DNA of 64,000 nucleotides from Nocardioides luti (lineage in GTDB: Bacteria; Actinomycetota; Actinomycetes; Propionibacteriales; Nocardioidaceae), in contig NZ_JACKXE010000001.1 of assembly GCF_014212315.1 (NCBI RefSeq), forward strand, positions 2,976,001 through 3,040,000, in the 5' to 3' direction. The translations under genes and the position numbers were made by a program. The number at the start of each line of letters is the position of its first letter. Positions within the stretch are counted from its first letter, which is position 1. The notes under the pieces are model-generated. The model had not been told where the DNA came from. It saw nothing but the letters and a program-made list of their open reading frames with translations, and searched no databases. Below, piece by piece: positions 43,559-52,730 of the stretch.

Positions 43559-45412
43559 ATGTCCGAGCTGGTGCCGCGACTGCGGCGTCACCGTGCACTG
43601 CTGTCGGTCGGCTACGACGTGGCGGCGTGGTTCACCGCCTACTTCGCCTTCGCCTGGCTGCGCATGGACGGCGTGGTCTTCCGCGCCCCGTGGCCCGAGA
43701 TCGGCCTGATGGCGCTGATGACCGCGGTGCTCTATCTCGTGCTCGCCACCCCCGTGCGGCTGCACCAAGGTCGCGCCAACACCGCCAGCCTCGAGGAGAT
43801 GGTCCTCCTCGGCCTCACGGTGATGAGCGCCGGCGCCGTCGTGTCCGTGCTCAACCTCTGGCTCCAGTGGATCCCGCGCACCATCCCGGCCGGGGCCACC
43901 CTGGGAGCCCTCGTCCTCGCCGCCTGGGGCCGCGCGCTCTGGCGGCGCCTGCGCGAGCGCGACGACGAGGGCCTCGAGGCCCAGGGCGTCACCAGCGTGC
44001 TCGTCATCGGTGCCGGTGAGGCCGCCCGCGAGCTGGTCGGCAGCATGCTCCGCGACCCGTCGCGGACCTGGCGCCCGCTCGGCCTGCTCGACGACGACCC
44101 GCGCAAGCGGCACCTGCGGATCCGCAGCATCCCCGTCCTCGGCACCATCGCCCAGCTCGGCGAGATGGTCAGCCGGACCGGCGTCGGCACGATCGTGATC
44201 GCGATCCCGAGCGCCGACGCCGACACCGTCGACCGGATCCGCGTGGCCGCCTTCCAGGCCGGCGTCACCGTCAAGGTGCTGCCGTCGACCACCCAGCTGC
44301 TCACCAACCACGTCGGCATCCGCGACCTGCGCGACATCAACCTGACCGACGTGCTCGGTCGGCACCAGCTCGACACCGACATCGAGGGCATCGCCGGCTA
44401 CCTCACCGGCCGCAAGGTCCTCGTCACCGGCGCCGGCGGCTCCATCGGCTCCGAGCTGTGCCGCCAGATCCAGCGCTTCGAGCCGGCCGAGCTGATGATG
44501 CTCGACCGCGACGAGTCGGCCCTGCACGCGGTCCAGCTCTCCATCCACGGCCGCGCGCTGCTGGACTCCGACGACGTCATCCTCTGCGACATCCGCGACC
44601 AGCAGGCCGTCAACGCCGTCTTCATGGCGCGGCGCCCCGACGTGGTCTTCCACGCCGCCGCCCTCAAGCACCTGCCGATGCTGGAGCAGTACCCCGCCGA
44701 GGCGGTCAAGACCAACATCAACGGCACCCGGATCGTGCTCGACGCCGCCGACCTGGTCGACGTCGACCGCTTCGTCAACATCTCGACCGACAAGGCCGCG
44801 AACCCGTCCAGCGTGCTCGGCTACTCGAAGCGGATCGCCGAGCGGATCACCGCCGACCGGGCCCGCCACGCCTCCGGCACCTACCTCTCGGTGCGCTTCG
44901 GCAACGTCCTGGGCAGCCGCGGCTCGGTGCTGACCAGCTTCGCCGACCAGATCGCCAAGGGCGGCCCGGTCACCGTGACGCACCCCGACGTGACCCGCTT
45001 CTTCATGACGATCGAGGAGGCGTGCCAGCTGGTCATCCAGTCCGCCGCCATCGGCCGTCCCGGCGAGGCGCTCGTGCTCGACATGGGCGACCCGGTCCGG
45101 ATCCTCGACGTCGCCCGCCAGCTGATCGAGCAGTCGCACCTGCCGGTGCAGATCGAGTACACCGGTCTCCGCGAGGGCGAGAAGCTGCACGAGGAGCTCT
45201 TCGGCGACGACGAGCCGCAGGACGTCCGCCCGGCGCACCCGCTCGTGTCCCACGTGCCCGTGCCGGCGATCTCGGACCACACGACGCTGCGCCTGCCCAC
45301 GCAAGGCAGCCGCGCCGCCGTGATGGAGGCGATGGCCGACCTGTGCGTCATCACCCTCCCGGACGACGAGGTCCTCGACGCCACGGCGCAGGACCTCAGC
45401 GCCCGCCGCTGA
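43559..45412 (+). CDS. FlaA1/CapD-like membrane nucleotide-sugar 4,6-dehydratase
   Basis: 617 aa. Four N-terminal membrane helices (about residues 15-125), then a CoA-binding-like Rossmann domain (TSVLVIGAGEAARELVGSM), then a catalytic SDR (VLVTGAGGSIGSELCRQI, AAALKHLPMLEQYP, STDKAANPSSVLGYSKRIAE). This is the layout of CapD/WbpM/PglF-type UDP-GlcNAc 4,6-dehydratases, which start synthesis of diamino-trideoxy sugars or QuiNAc. ATG start. Single gene, convergent with the GT2 at 45431; a hairpin at 45420-45452 ends both. Confidence 0.9.
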   Translation: MSELVPRLRRHRALLSVGYDVAAWFTAYFAFAWLRMDGVVFRAPWPEIGLMALMTAVLYLVLATPVRLHQGRANTASLEEMVLLGLTVMSAGAVVSVLNLWLQWIPRTIPAGATLGALVLAAWGRALWRRLRERDDEGLEAQGVTSVLVIGAGEAARELVGSMLRDPSRTWRPLGLLDDDPRKRHLRIRSIPVLGTIAQLGEMVSRTGVGTIVIAIPSADADTVDRIRVAAFQAGVTVKVLPSTTQLLTNHVGIRDLRDINLTDVLGRHQLDTDIEGIAGYLTGRKVLVTGAGGSIGSELCRQIQRFEPAELMMLDRDESALHAVQLSIHGRALLDSDDVILCDIRDQQAVNAVFMARRPDVVFHAAALKHLPMLEQYPAEAVKTNINGTRIVLDAADLVDVDRFVNISTDKAANPSSVLGYSKRIAERITADRARHASGTYLSVRFGNVLGSRGSVLTSFADQIAKGGPVTVTHPDVTRFFMTIEEACQLVIQSAAIGRPGEALVLDMGDPVRILDVARQLIEQSHLPVQIEYTGLREGEKLHEELFGDDEPQDVRPAHPLVSHVPVPAISDHTTLRLPTQGSRAAVMEAMADLCVITLPDDEVLDATAQDLSARR

Positions 45413-45419
45413 CGCTCCC

Positions 45420-45452
45420 GCCGCGGCCGCTCACTCGACGAGCGGCCGCGGC
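45420..45452. terminator. Bidirectional hairpin between convergent polysaccharide genes
   Basis: A perfect 12-bp stem (GCCGCGGCCGCT with its complement) and a 9-base loop. It starts 7 bp after the dehydratase stop and overlaps the last codons of the minus-strand GT2. Likely terminates transcription from both sides. Confidence 0.75.
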
Positions 45453-46327
45453 TGCGCGGGCAGCCACACCTGCGCCACGTGGTCGACGACGTGGACGCCT
45501 TCGGGCGCCTCGATGCGGTGGACGCCCTCGAGGTCGGCGAACCGGCCCTCCTGCAGGGCCGTGAAGACGAGGTTCTCGCGCACCTTGCGCGGCGAGCGCA
45601 CCAGGTCGGTCTCCTCCGAGGTGCTCCAGTGGGCGAACTCGTCGCTGTCGAGCCACTTGAGCTCGAAGCAGACGCCCTGCGGCAGCACCATCCGGCGTAC
45701 GTCGTCGGGCGCGGTGCGGATCTCCCAGTCGAAGCCCTTCACGTAGACGTAGTCCGGCCCCTGCGGGTGGATCCACGGCTCGGCGTTGCGCAGGCCGGCG
45801 TCGAAGTAGCCGACGCGGTCGCTCTCGACGTAGAGCGGCAGGTGCTGGAAGGCGACGAGCGTGTCCGCGCTCTCGAGCTGCCAGAGGGTGTCGGCCAGGA
45901 CCGCGATGCCCTCCGGCGTGAGCACCATGTCGCCGTCCCACTTGAGCGAGTAGCGCGTGCGCACCTGCGAGAAGGACCAGTTGTAGAAGTGCGTGAGGCT
46001 GTGGACCGAGTCGCCGGGGGTGGCCAGGTGCTCGGGGCCGCAGCGGCTGACGGCGTACGGGTAGTCGAGGACCTCGAGGCCCGCGAAGCCGTGCGTCTCG
46101 GCCAGCTGCCGGGCGACCTCGGCGGTGCCGTCCGTCGACTGGTTGTCCACGACCACGATGCGGTCCAGCGCGCGGAACAGCGGCGGCAGCACCCAGGGAA
46201 GGTTGCGTGCCTCGTCGCGGAGCCGCAGCACGGCGGTGATGCCCGGCTGCGGGGCCTCGTGGGCCCAGGGCCAGTCCACGTCGAGGCCCGGGAGGCCCTC
46301 GACGTTGCGGATCAGCTCGGCGCTCAC
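45431..46327 (-). CDS. Glycosyltransferase family 2-like protein
   Basis: 298 aa, GTG start overlapping the sulfotransferase stop (GTGA). GT2 start pattern GITAVLRLRDEARNLPWVLP, then IVVVDNQSTDGTAEVA (nucleotide-binding DNxSTDGT) and YSLKWDGDMVLTPEG with a DxD. The second half is specific and not recognised. No membrane segment. It probably acts with the sulfotransferase on the surface polymer, judging from the two-gene operon. Confidence 0.85.
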   Translation of the reverse strand: MSAELIRNVEGLPGLDVDWPWAHEAPQPGITAVLRLRDEARNLPWVLPPLFRALDRIVVVDNQSTDGTAEVARQLAETHGFAGLEVLDYPYAVSRCGPEHLATPGDSVHSLTHFYNWSFSQVRTRYSLKWDGDMVLTPEGIAVLADTLWQLESADTLVAFQHLPLYVESDRVGYFDAGLRNAEPWIHPQGPDYVYVKGFDWEIRTAPDDVRRMVLPQGVCFELKWLDSDEFAHWSTSEETDLVRSPRKVRENLVFTALQEGRFADLEGVHRIEAPEGVHVVDHVAQVWLPAQPRPLVE

Positions 46328-47406
46328 CGGCGACCGAGCAGCCCGCGGGCGCGGCTGGAGAGCGAGGGGGCAGCGTCGTCGGCGGGCTCGTCGGCGGCCG
46401 GCGCCTCGACGGGGGCGGGCTCGGGCGCCGGGGCGGGCGTGCTCGCGCCCGCCTTCTTCTTCGGCGGACGCTGCCGCCGGGCCGCCTGGATGCTGGCGGT
46501 GACGAGCGCCTCCGCCTCGCCGTAGAGCCTCGCGTAGGCCTCGCGGGCGTCGTCGAGCGCCGCGTGCACCTCGGGGGACTCCTCGGCGTCGTCGACGAGC
46601 CGGTTCATCAGCCGCCACGTCTCCTCGGCGATCGCGCGCAGCGGGGCGGGCAGGTCGACGTCGTCCCAGGTGGTGCGCACCCGGTGCAGGTCGGGGTCGA
46701 TCAGCTCGTGCACCCGGCGGATGTTGCGGGCGTTGGCGCTGCGCACGCCGTCGAGGCCCAGGGTCGCGCCGAGGCGGTAGACGGGCACGGTCCAGTCCTC
46801 GAGGAGGTCGGCGTACCGCACGAAGCCGCGCCGCGAGCCGCGCGTGGCCCGCTCGGTGTGCAGCATCTGGTTGATCCAGCTGGCGGCGCGGGCGACCTCG
46901 CTGACCTGGGAGGAGTAGTAGGTCTTCTTGCTGCCGATGACCTCGGCGGGCGCGCGGAGGGTGATGGCGTACGTCGCCTCGACGTCGCTGCGCAGGGCGG
47001 CGGAGCGCCACAGCCCGATGAACCACGCGAGCCGCGGGTCCTTGACGACCACTTCACGGACCTCGTCGGTGAACTGGCCGTCGAGCCAGACCCGGGCCTC
47101 CTCTCGGAGCCTGTCGTTGGTGGCGACCTTGCCGGTGTCGAACCACGCGCTCGGCCGGCCGTCCGCGACGCCGACGTTGGCCTTGCGCAGCAGCCGGTCG
47201 TGGAAGTCCACGACCCACTGGGACTCGCCGAAGCCCTTGGGGTTGGTCTCGTCGGGCGCGACCTCGGGCTGGGGGACGTGCAGGCCGAGGGTCTGCAGGC
47301 TGCACGCCAGCGCGCTGGTGCCGCTGCGGCCGGAGCCGACGATGAAGACCGCCCGTCGGGGGCCGGGCTCGAGGACGGGTCCACTGTCCGGGGTGGAGCT
47401 GGTCAC
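46324..47406 (-). CDS. Sulfotransferase-family protein
   Basis: 360 aa. Near the N-terminus, RAVFIVGSGRSGTSALACSL is the 5'-phosphosulfate loop of PAPS-dependent sulfotransferases; VVVKDPRLAWFIGLW resembles the 3'-phosphate region. The last 60 residues are low complexity (PPKKKAG followed by Pro/Ala/Glu repeats). The GTG at 47406 has AAGGGA about 8 bases upstream; an upstream GTG at 47439 is less likely. First gene of a pair with the GT2 at 45431. It may sulfate the polysaccharide, or be a sulfotransferase-like protein of other use. Confidence 0.82.
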   Translation of the reverse strand: MTSSTPDSGPVLEPGPRRAVFIVGSGRSGTSALACSLQTLGLHVPQPEVAPDETNPKGFGESQWVVDFHDRLLRKANVGVADGRPSAWFDTGKVATNDRLREEARVWLDGQFTDEVREVVVKDPRLAWFIGLWRSAALRSDVEATYAITLRAPAEVIGSKKTYYSSQVSEVARAASWINQMLHTERATRGSRRGFVRYADLLEDWTVPVYRLGATLGLDGVRSANARNIRRVHELIDPDLHRVRTTWDDVDLPAPLRAIAEETWRLMNRLVDDAEESPEVHAALDDAREAYARLYGEAEALVTASIQAARRQRPPKKKAGASTPAPAPEPAPVEAPAADEPADDAAPSLSSRARGLLGRR

Positions 47407-47530
47407 CGACACTTCCCTTCGTCGACCGCGGTGGTCCACACTATCGGCCGTCTGGGGGAGGCGCTGTCACACGATGTTCACCGGCTGTGTCAGCAGGAGG
47501 ACAGAGGGCTCGACAGAGTGGTGCCAGCAT

Positions 47531-47536
47531 TATTCT
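47531..47536 (+). promoter_or_regulatory. Possible -10 box of the small membrane protein gene
   Basis: TATTCT lies 36 bases before the ATG at 47573. A CTCGAC stretch 16 bases upstream is a weak -35 candidate. The region 47440-47530 before it is AT-richer than the neighbouring genes and shows nothing else. Confidence 0.4.
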
Positions 47537-47572
47537 CGATCTGACCGATGCACTTTGAGTGGGGGAACATCG

Positions 47573-47695
47573 ATGGCCCGGAGCAGCAACCCTGTCGACC
47601 AGCACCGCCGGACGCGCGCCGTCCAGATCACCCTCGCGGTGATCGTGGTCCTCATCGCGCTGGTGCTCGCCTACAAGGCCCTCACCATGGAGTGA
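47573..47695 (+). CDS. 40-residue single-helix membrane protein
   Basis: A short basic N-terminus (MARSSNPVDQHRRTR), then one hydrophobic helix (about residues 18-36) and a short tail. GGGGGA ribosome site 6 bases before the ATG. No family recognised; the size and topology recall small actinobacterial membrane proteins of unknown function. It is forward between two minus-strand genes and ends 26 bp before the stop of the convergent dtd gene. Confidence 0.6.
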   Translation: MARSSNPVDQHRRTRAVQITLAVIVVLIALVLAYKALTME

Positions 47696-47721
47696 CGCTT
47701 CCCGGTCGCGTCCCTCGGGCC

Positions 47722-48147
47722 CTACCGCTCGAGCAGCAGCGTCACCGGGCCGTCGTTGACCGACGCGACCCTCATGTCCGCGCCGAACACGCCGCGGGAC
47801 ACCCGGGCGCCGAGCCGCTCGAGCTCGGCGCAGACGGCGTCGTACGCCGGCTCGCTGACCGGCCCCGGCGCGGCCGCCTGCCACGTCGGGCGCCGACCCT
47901 TGCGGGCGTCGCCGTACAACGTGAACTGGCTGACCACCAGCACCGGTGCGTCCACCTCGGAGGCGGACCGCTCGTCGCGCAGCAGCCGCAGCTCCCAGAT
48001 CTTGCGCGCCGTCCAGGCGACCTCGTCGGGGCCGTCGGTGTGGGTCACGCCGAGGTAGACGAGCAGCCCCGGCTCCGTGATCGCGCCGACGATCTTCCCG
48101 TCGACGGTCACGCTGGCCTCAAGAACTCGCTGCAGGACTGCCTTCAT
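47722..48147 (-). CDS. dtd: D-aminoacyl-tRNA deacylase
   Basis: 141 aa, family length. [20 protein letters not shown] start, [12 protein letters not shown], the catalytic [17 protein letters not shown] (SQFTLY) and the C-terminal [14 protein letters not shown] (xNxGPVT) are all present. It hydrolyses D-amino acids mischarged to tRNA. ATG at 48147; divergent from the BKACE gene across 58 bp. Confidence 0.96.
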   Translation of the reverse strand: MKAVLQRVLEASVTVDGKIVGAITEPGLLVYLGVTHTDGPDEVAWTARKIWELRLLRDERSASEVDAPVLVVSQFTLYGDARKGRRPTWQAAAPGPVSEPAYDAVCAELERLGARVSRGVFGADMRVASVNDGPVTLLLER

Positions 48148-48205
48148 CCGCAAGACCTCCACTCCGCATTCGATCTCGTCGGCTTCACTCTGGCAGCATG
48201 GGCTC

Positions 48206-49039
48206 GTGAGCACCGTCCCCGCCGACCGCCTGCTGATCACCGTCGCCCCGACCGGGGCCGAGACCACCAAGGCGGACTGCCCCCAGCTGCCCACGACGCT
48301 GGAGGAGCTCGTCGCGACGGCCCGGGCGTGCGAGGCGGCCGGCGCCGCCATGATCCACGTGCACATCCGCGACGACGAGCACCGGCCGACGCTGGACCTC
48401 GGGCGGCTCACCGCCACCGTCGAGGCGCTGCACGAGAGCACGGACCTCGTCGTCCAGCTGTCGACGGGCGGGTCGGTGCACGACCCGCTCGACCAGCGCC
48501 TCAAGGTGCTCGACGCGAAGCCCGACTCGTGCAGCCTCACCATGGGCACCACCAACTTCGGCGACGACGTCTTCTCCAACCCGTGGCCGTTCGTCTGCGA
48601 GCTCTACCAGCTCAGCCAGGATCGCGAGGTGGTCCCGGAGTTCGAGCTGTTCGACCTCGGACAGGTGCACGCGATGCACCGCCTGCTCGACCGCTACGGC
48701 CTGCCGTACGGCGGTCGAGTGCACTGCGACTTCGTGATGGGCGTCCCGGGCGGGATGCCCGGCACCGCGGACGCGCTCGTCGCCGGCGTCAACGCCCTCC
48801 CCGAGGCCGTGACCTCGTGGTCGGCCACCGGCATCGGCCGCTCGACCCTCCCCGTTGGGCTCGCCTCGCTGTCCAAGGGCGGTCACCTCCGCGTCGGCAT
48901 GGAGGACGTGCTCACGATCAGCCGTGGGGTGCCCGTCGACAGCAACGCCCAGCTGGTCGAGCGCGCCGTCGAGATGGGTCGCCTGGCGCAGCGCACGCCG
49001 ATGACCACGGACGAGGCCCGCCAGCTCCTCGGCGTCTGA
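48206..49039 (+). CDS. BKACE-family beta-keto acid cleavage protein (DUF849)
   Basis: 277 aa TIM-barrel enzyme. [33 protein letters not shown] with the metal-binding HxH, and [19 protein letters not shown] fit 3-keto-5-aminohexanoate cleavage proteins, which condense acetyl-CoA with beta-keto acids using zinc. The specific substrate is not evident. GTG at 48206; no ribosome site seen. Followed after 51 bp by DUF4012. Confidence 0.88.
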   Translation: MSTVPADRLLITVAPTGAETTKADCPQLPTTLEELVATARACEAAGAAMIHVHIRDDEHRPTLDLGRLTATVEALHESTDLVVQLSTGGSVHDPLDQRLKVLDAKPDSCSLTMGTTNFGDDVFSNPWPFVCELYQLSQDREVVPEFELFDLGQVHAMHRLLDRYGLPYGGRVHCDFVMGVPGGMPGTADALVAGVNALPEAVTSWSATGIGRSTLPVGLASLSKGGHLRVGMEDVLTISRGVPVDSNAQLVERAVEMGRLAQRTPMTTDEARQLLGV

Positions 49040-49090
49040 GGCACGGTCGGCCCGACAGCGGCCCTCGGGTCGTCTGAGAGGATCGAGTCC

Positions 49091-50863
49091 ATGAGTCGAC
49101 GCGAGCGCCGGACCCGCAGGAGCCCCCGGAGCCGCGTGGTCCGCCGGGTGGTCGCCGGCCTCGCGCTGGTCGTGGTCGTCCTCGTGCTGCTCGCCGGGTG
49201 GCAGCTCGTCCAGGCCGCCCGCGAGGTCTCCCAGGCGAAGGCGCAGGCCTCGTCGATGAAGGCCGCCCTGTCCGGACGCGACTTCGTCGCCGCGCACCGC
49301 GACGCCGAGGCGCTCGGCGCGACCGCTGCCGACCTGAAGGGCCGCACCGACGGCCTGACCTGGTCGGCCATGAGCGCGCTGCCGGTCGTCGGCTCCGACC
49401 TCGACGCCCTCGCCACGGCTTCCCACGGCCTGACCGGCGTCGCCCAAGGCGCGGAGCAGGTCACCTCCGTCCTCGCCAAGCCGCACGGCCTGCTGAAAGG
49501 CGACCGCGTGTCGATCAGTGCGGTGCGCACGATCGCCGCCGCAACCGACGCCGCCGCCCGCGGGCTGGGCGACCTCGACACGGCCGTGACCGCGCTCGAG
49601 GACTCCAAGTTGCCCCCGGTCCGCGCCAAGGCGACGGACCTGGGTGCCCAGGTCGACGCCGGGCTCGAGGGCGTCGAGAAGTTTCAGCCCGTCATCCGGC
49701 AGGCACCGGCCCTCCTCGGCGCCGGCGGCACCCGCCACTACCTGCTGGTGTTCCAGAACAACGCCGAGGTCCGGGCCACCGGTGGCCTGTTGGGCTCGGC
49801 GGCGCGGATCACGGCCGACCGAGGTCGCCTCACCCTGGAGCAGAGCTTCTCGCCGGTGCTGAAGACGGAGCAGACCAAGGCGTCGTTCGATTTCAGTGCG
49901 AGTGAGCGGGCGCTCTACGGCCGCGACCTCGACCGAGGTGCGGTGTTTCTCAACTCCATGCCCGACTTTCAGCGCACGTCAGAACTTCTTCGTCAGGGTT
50001 GGTCCAGTTGGTTCGGCAATCAACTGGATGGAGTGATTTCCGTCGATACCGTGAGCCTCAGTTACCTCCTGCGGGCAACCGGGCCACTCAACGTGCTGGG
50101 CGAGTCGCTGACTCCCGACAACGCCGTCGACAGCCTCCTCTCCACTGCCTACTCACGGTATCCGGACAATGCCGGGCAGGACCGATTCTTCTCTGCGGTT
50201 GCTGCGAAGCTCTTTTCAGGCGTCACGAATGGAGACGTCGACACGGCGGCTCTGTTCACGGCGTTTCGGCGGATGGCCGACGAGTCACGGTTCCAATCGC
50301 AGTTCTTTCTCCCCGGTGCGAGTGCGGTGGATGTGGATCCCTTCGGTGACGAGGACGTCAAACGATCGGCTGTGACCGTTGGGTTCAACAACACATCGGG
50401 TGACAAGATGAGTTTCTACCTACGCCGAACGGTCAAGGTGCGGTCGATCTCGTGCAGCGGTGACGGCCAGATTCTTCGAGGTAGAGCACTTCTGTCGTCC
50501 TCGGCTCCTGTCGGCGGAGTCGGACTCGCGCCGCGGGTGACCGAGGTGCGACCGCCCAACCAGTACGGCGGCGTTTGGCACCATGTTCCTCTGGGATCAC
50601 AGCTCGTGCAGGTGGTCATCCGAGCCCCAGCCGGCGGTCAAGTTGGTGCCGTCGAGGTTGACGGTCGGCGGAGGTCAGTCGCTCGCGCGGAGCAGGGCGG
50701 CAACGACGTTGTGACGCTCTCTGTCCAGGTACCGGCTCAGGAGTCGCATGTGGTGACGTGGGATATGGCCACGCCTAATCGTCCAGGGGACATCGACCTT
50801 GTGGTTACTCCCGGAGTCGAAGCGCGTTCAGCATCGTCTGTGGCAAGTTCCTCATGCTCGTGA
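49091..50863 (+). CDS. DUF4012 cell-surface protein (second copy), mosaic composition
   Basis: 590 aa. N-terminal membrane helix (about residues 20-42) and a DUF4012 ectodomain: HYLLVFQNNAEVRATGGLLG, LDGVISVDTVSLSYLLRATG, GPLNVLGESLTPDNAVDS. The first 260 codons are strongly GC-biased; from about 49,880 codons such as TTT, CTT, TCA, GAA and CGT become common. This looks like a recombination junction inside the gene. It opens the second polysaccharide locus, ahead of the BY-kinase. Role not known. Confidence 0.87.
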   Translation: MSRRERRTRRSPRSRVVRRVVAGLALVVVVLVLLAGWQLVQAAREVSQAKAQASSMKAALSGRDFVAAHRDAEALGATAADLKGRTDGLTWSAMSALPVVGSDLDALATASHGLTGVAQGAEQVTSVLAKPHGLLKGDRVSISAVRTIAAATDAAARGLGDLDTAVTALEDSKLPPVRAKATDLGAQVDAGLEGVEKFQPVIRQAPALLGAGGTRHYLLVFQNNAEVRATGGLLGSAARITADRGRLTLEQSFSPVLKTEQTKASFDFSASERALYGRDLDRGAVFLNSMPDFQRTSELLRQGWSSWFGNQLDGVISVDTVSLSYLLRATGPLNVLGESLTPDNAVDSLLSTAYSRYPDNAGQDRFFSAVAAKLFSGVTNGDVDTAALFTAFRRMADESRFQSQFFLPGASAVDVDPFGDEDVKRSAVTVGFNNTSGDKMSFYLRRTVKVRSISCSGDGQILRGRALLSSSAPVGGVGLAPRVTEVRPPNQYGGVWHHVPLGSQLVQVVIRAPAGGQVGAVEVDGRRRSVARAEQGGNDVVTLSVQVPAQESHVVTWDMATPNRPGDIDLVVTPGVEARSASSVASSSCS

Positions 50864-50940
50864 GCTCAACGAGCACGCCGCGTCCGTAATGATGATGTGA
50901 CACGGGTGGGCTAGCCTTCGGGCGGTATGCCGACGAGTGA

Positions 50941-52416
50941 ATGGTGCTGTTGATGGATCTGCGTGACCACGTCCGGATGCTCATCCTCCACTGGTTGGGC
51001 GTGCTGATCATCGTCGCGCTCGTGGTGGCGGGGGCTTCGGCCTACACCTTCACCCGCACCAAGATCTACGCCGCCGAGGCCACCGGCTTCGTGAACACGG
51101 GCGGCAGTACGAACGCCGCGCTCGGGTCCGTGGGTGACGAGCTCTCCAAGTCGCGGGCGACGTCGTACGTGTCGATCGCAAAGAGCCGGGCCGTGGCGCA
51201 GCAGGTCGTCGATGACCTGGGTCTGGACACGGATCCCTCGACGTTGGTGGGCGACATCTCGGTCGAGCAGCCGCTCGACACGGTGCTGATCCAGATCACG
51301 GCGAGGGAGAGCTCCCCCGAGGGTGCTCAGGAGCTGGCCGACGCCTGGGTCGAGGCGCTGGCCACCCAGGTGAAGAAGCTCGAGGACCCCAACGGCGCCG
51401 AGCGCGTGGGCACCCCGCGCGTCCAGGTGTACGGCGCTGCCGCACTGCCGTCGAGTCCGGTGTCACCCAAGCCGCTCCGCAACCTTGTCCTGGCCCTGCT
51501 GCTGGGGCTGGCCCTCGGCTACGGCTACGCACTCCTGCGCCACAACCTCGATCGACGCCTGCGCACCCCGCAGGTCGTCCAGGACCGGTTCGACGTCGCC
51601 GTCATGGGCAGCGTGCCCATGGCGGGCGTGCTCGGGCACGAGCCCGGTGAGCGCGCCGAGCTCGCGCTCGAGGTCGGGGACGGAGCCCAGCGTCAGCGGG
51701 AGGCGGCCGAGGCCTTCCGCAAGCTGCGCACCAACCTCATCTTCATGGAGGTCGACAACCCGCCGAGGGTCATCGTCGTGACCAGCCCGCAGCCAGGCGA
51801 CGGCAAGTCGACCGTTGCCGCCAACCTCGCTGCCGCGGTGGCTGTGAGTGGACAGCCGGTCATCCTGGTCGATGGCGACCTGCGTCGGCCAACCGTCGGC
51901 GGCTCCTTCCAGGTGGACCAGGAGATCGGTCTGACCGACGTGCTGGTGGGCCGGCTCAAGCCGTGGGAGGCGCTCCAGCCATCAGCCGTGAGCGACAATC
52001 TGCAAGTCATGTCGGCGGGGCGCATCCCGCCGAACCCGAGCGAGCTCCTCGGCTCGCAGGCCATGAAGTCGCTTCTCGCCGAGCTGTCCAGCAAGGCGAT
52101 GGTGATCGTGGACGCCCCGCCGCTCCTCCCGGTCACCGACGCTGCGATCCTCACCGCGGCCGCCGACGGCGCCCTGGTCGTCATCTCGGCCGGTCGCACC
52201 CTCGACGCCGAGCTGTCCCAGGCCCTGGGGCACCTCGCGTCGGTCAACGGCCGGGCGCTCGGGATCATCATGAACAAGTCCAGCCGCCGGACGACCGGGG
52301 GCTACTACTACTACGAGTCGTCGTACTACGGCACAGACGACGACAAGAAGGCCACGCGCAAGCGGGCGGGCCGTCGATCCTCGCCGAAGCGGTCGCGAGG
52401 TCGGAGCAAGGCGTGA
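50941..52416 (+). CDS. Polysaccharide co-polymerase with BY-kinase domain (Wzz-CpsD fusion)
   Basis: 491 aa. The Wzz-like part spans two membrane helices (about residues 20-36 and 180-198). The tyrosine kinase domain follows, with Walker A SPQPGDGKSTVAANLA (about 280-295), Walker A' VILVDGDLRRP, and VIVDAPPLLPVTDA. The tail carries a tyrosine cluster (YYYYESSYYG, about 455-464) and a basic end. Autophosphorylation of this cluster is known to control chain length and export in such kinases. ATG at 50941, with an in-frame ATG at 50953 as a good alternative. GC-rich, between AT-richer stretches. Confidence 0.93.
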   Translation: MVLLMDLRDHVRMLILHWLGVLIIVALVVAGASAYTFTRTKIYAAEATGFVNTGGSTNAALGSVGDELSKSRATSYVSIAKSRAVAQQVVDDLGLDTDPSTLVGDISVEQPLDTVLIQITARESSPEGAQELADAWVEALATQVKKLEDPNGAERVGTPRVQVYGAAALPSSPVSPKPLRNLVLALLLGLALGYGYALLRHNLDRRLRTPQVVQDRFDVAVMGSVPMAGVLGHEPGERAELALEVGDGAQRQREAAEAFRKLRTNLIFMEVDNPPRVIVVTSPQPGDGKSTVAANLAAAVAVSGQPVILVDGDLRRPTVGGSFQVDQEIGLTDVLVGRLKPWEALQPSAVSDNLQVMSAGRIPPNPSELLGSQAMKSLLAELSSKAMVIVDAPPLLPVTDAAILTAAADGALVVISAGRTLDAELSQALGHLASVNGRALGIIMNKSSRRTTGGYYYYESSYYGTDDDKKATRKRAGRRSSPKRSRGRSKA

Positions 52417-52730
52417 GCCAGTCGGATGACCCCGAGATCGTCTGGAGGCATCATCCGGACGTGGCGCACGTCGACAGCGGGGACCGGATCGCTCTCCTGG
52501 ACCTGCGGCACCCCGAGCAGCCTCCGTTCCTTCTCGAGGGGACAGCGGCCCTAGTGTGGCGCGGTGTCAACGGCCACCGCAGCGTTGGGGAGATCGTGGC
52601 GTCATTGGCGGCCGAGTTCGACGTTGCTCGAGAGCAGGTGGCGGCCGACATCGGACCCTTCCTCGAGGACCTCCAGCGACGTCACCTCATCAGCCAGGCT
52701 GAGCTCGAAGGTCTACATGGTCAAGCTTGA
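52413..52730 (+). CDS. PqqD-like protein
   Basis: 105 aa, GTG start overlapping the BY-kinase stop (GTGA). Winged-helix PqqD pattern: HVDSGDRIALLDLRHPEQPP, LEGTAALVWRGVNGHRSVGEI, and FDVAREQVAADIGPFLEDLQ. PqqD proteins bind precursor peptides and guide them to modifying enzymes; in HPr-kinase-like systems their role is not known. Here it overlaps the HPr-kinase-like gene by 14 bp. Confidence 0.85.
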   Translation: MSQSDDPEIVWRHHPDVAHVDSGDRIALLDLRHPEQPPFLLEGTAALVWRGVNGHRSVGEIVASLAAEFDVAREQVAADIGPFLEDLQRRHLISQAELEGLHGQA

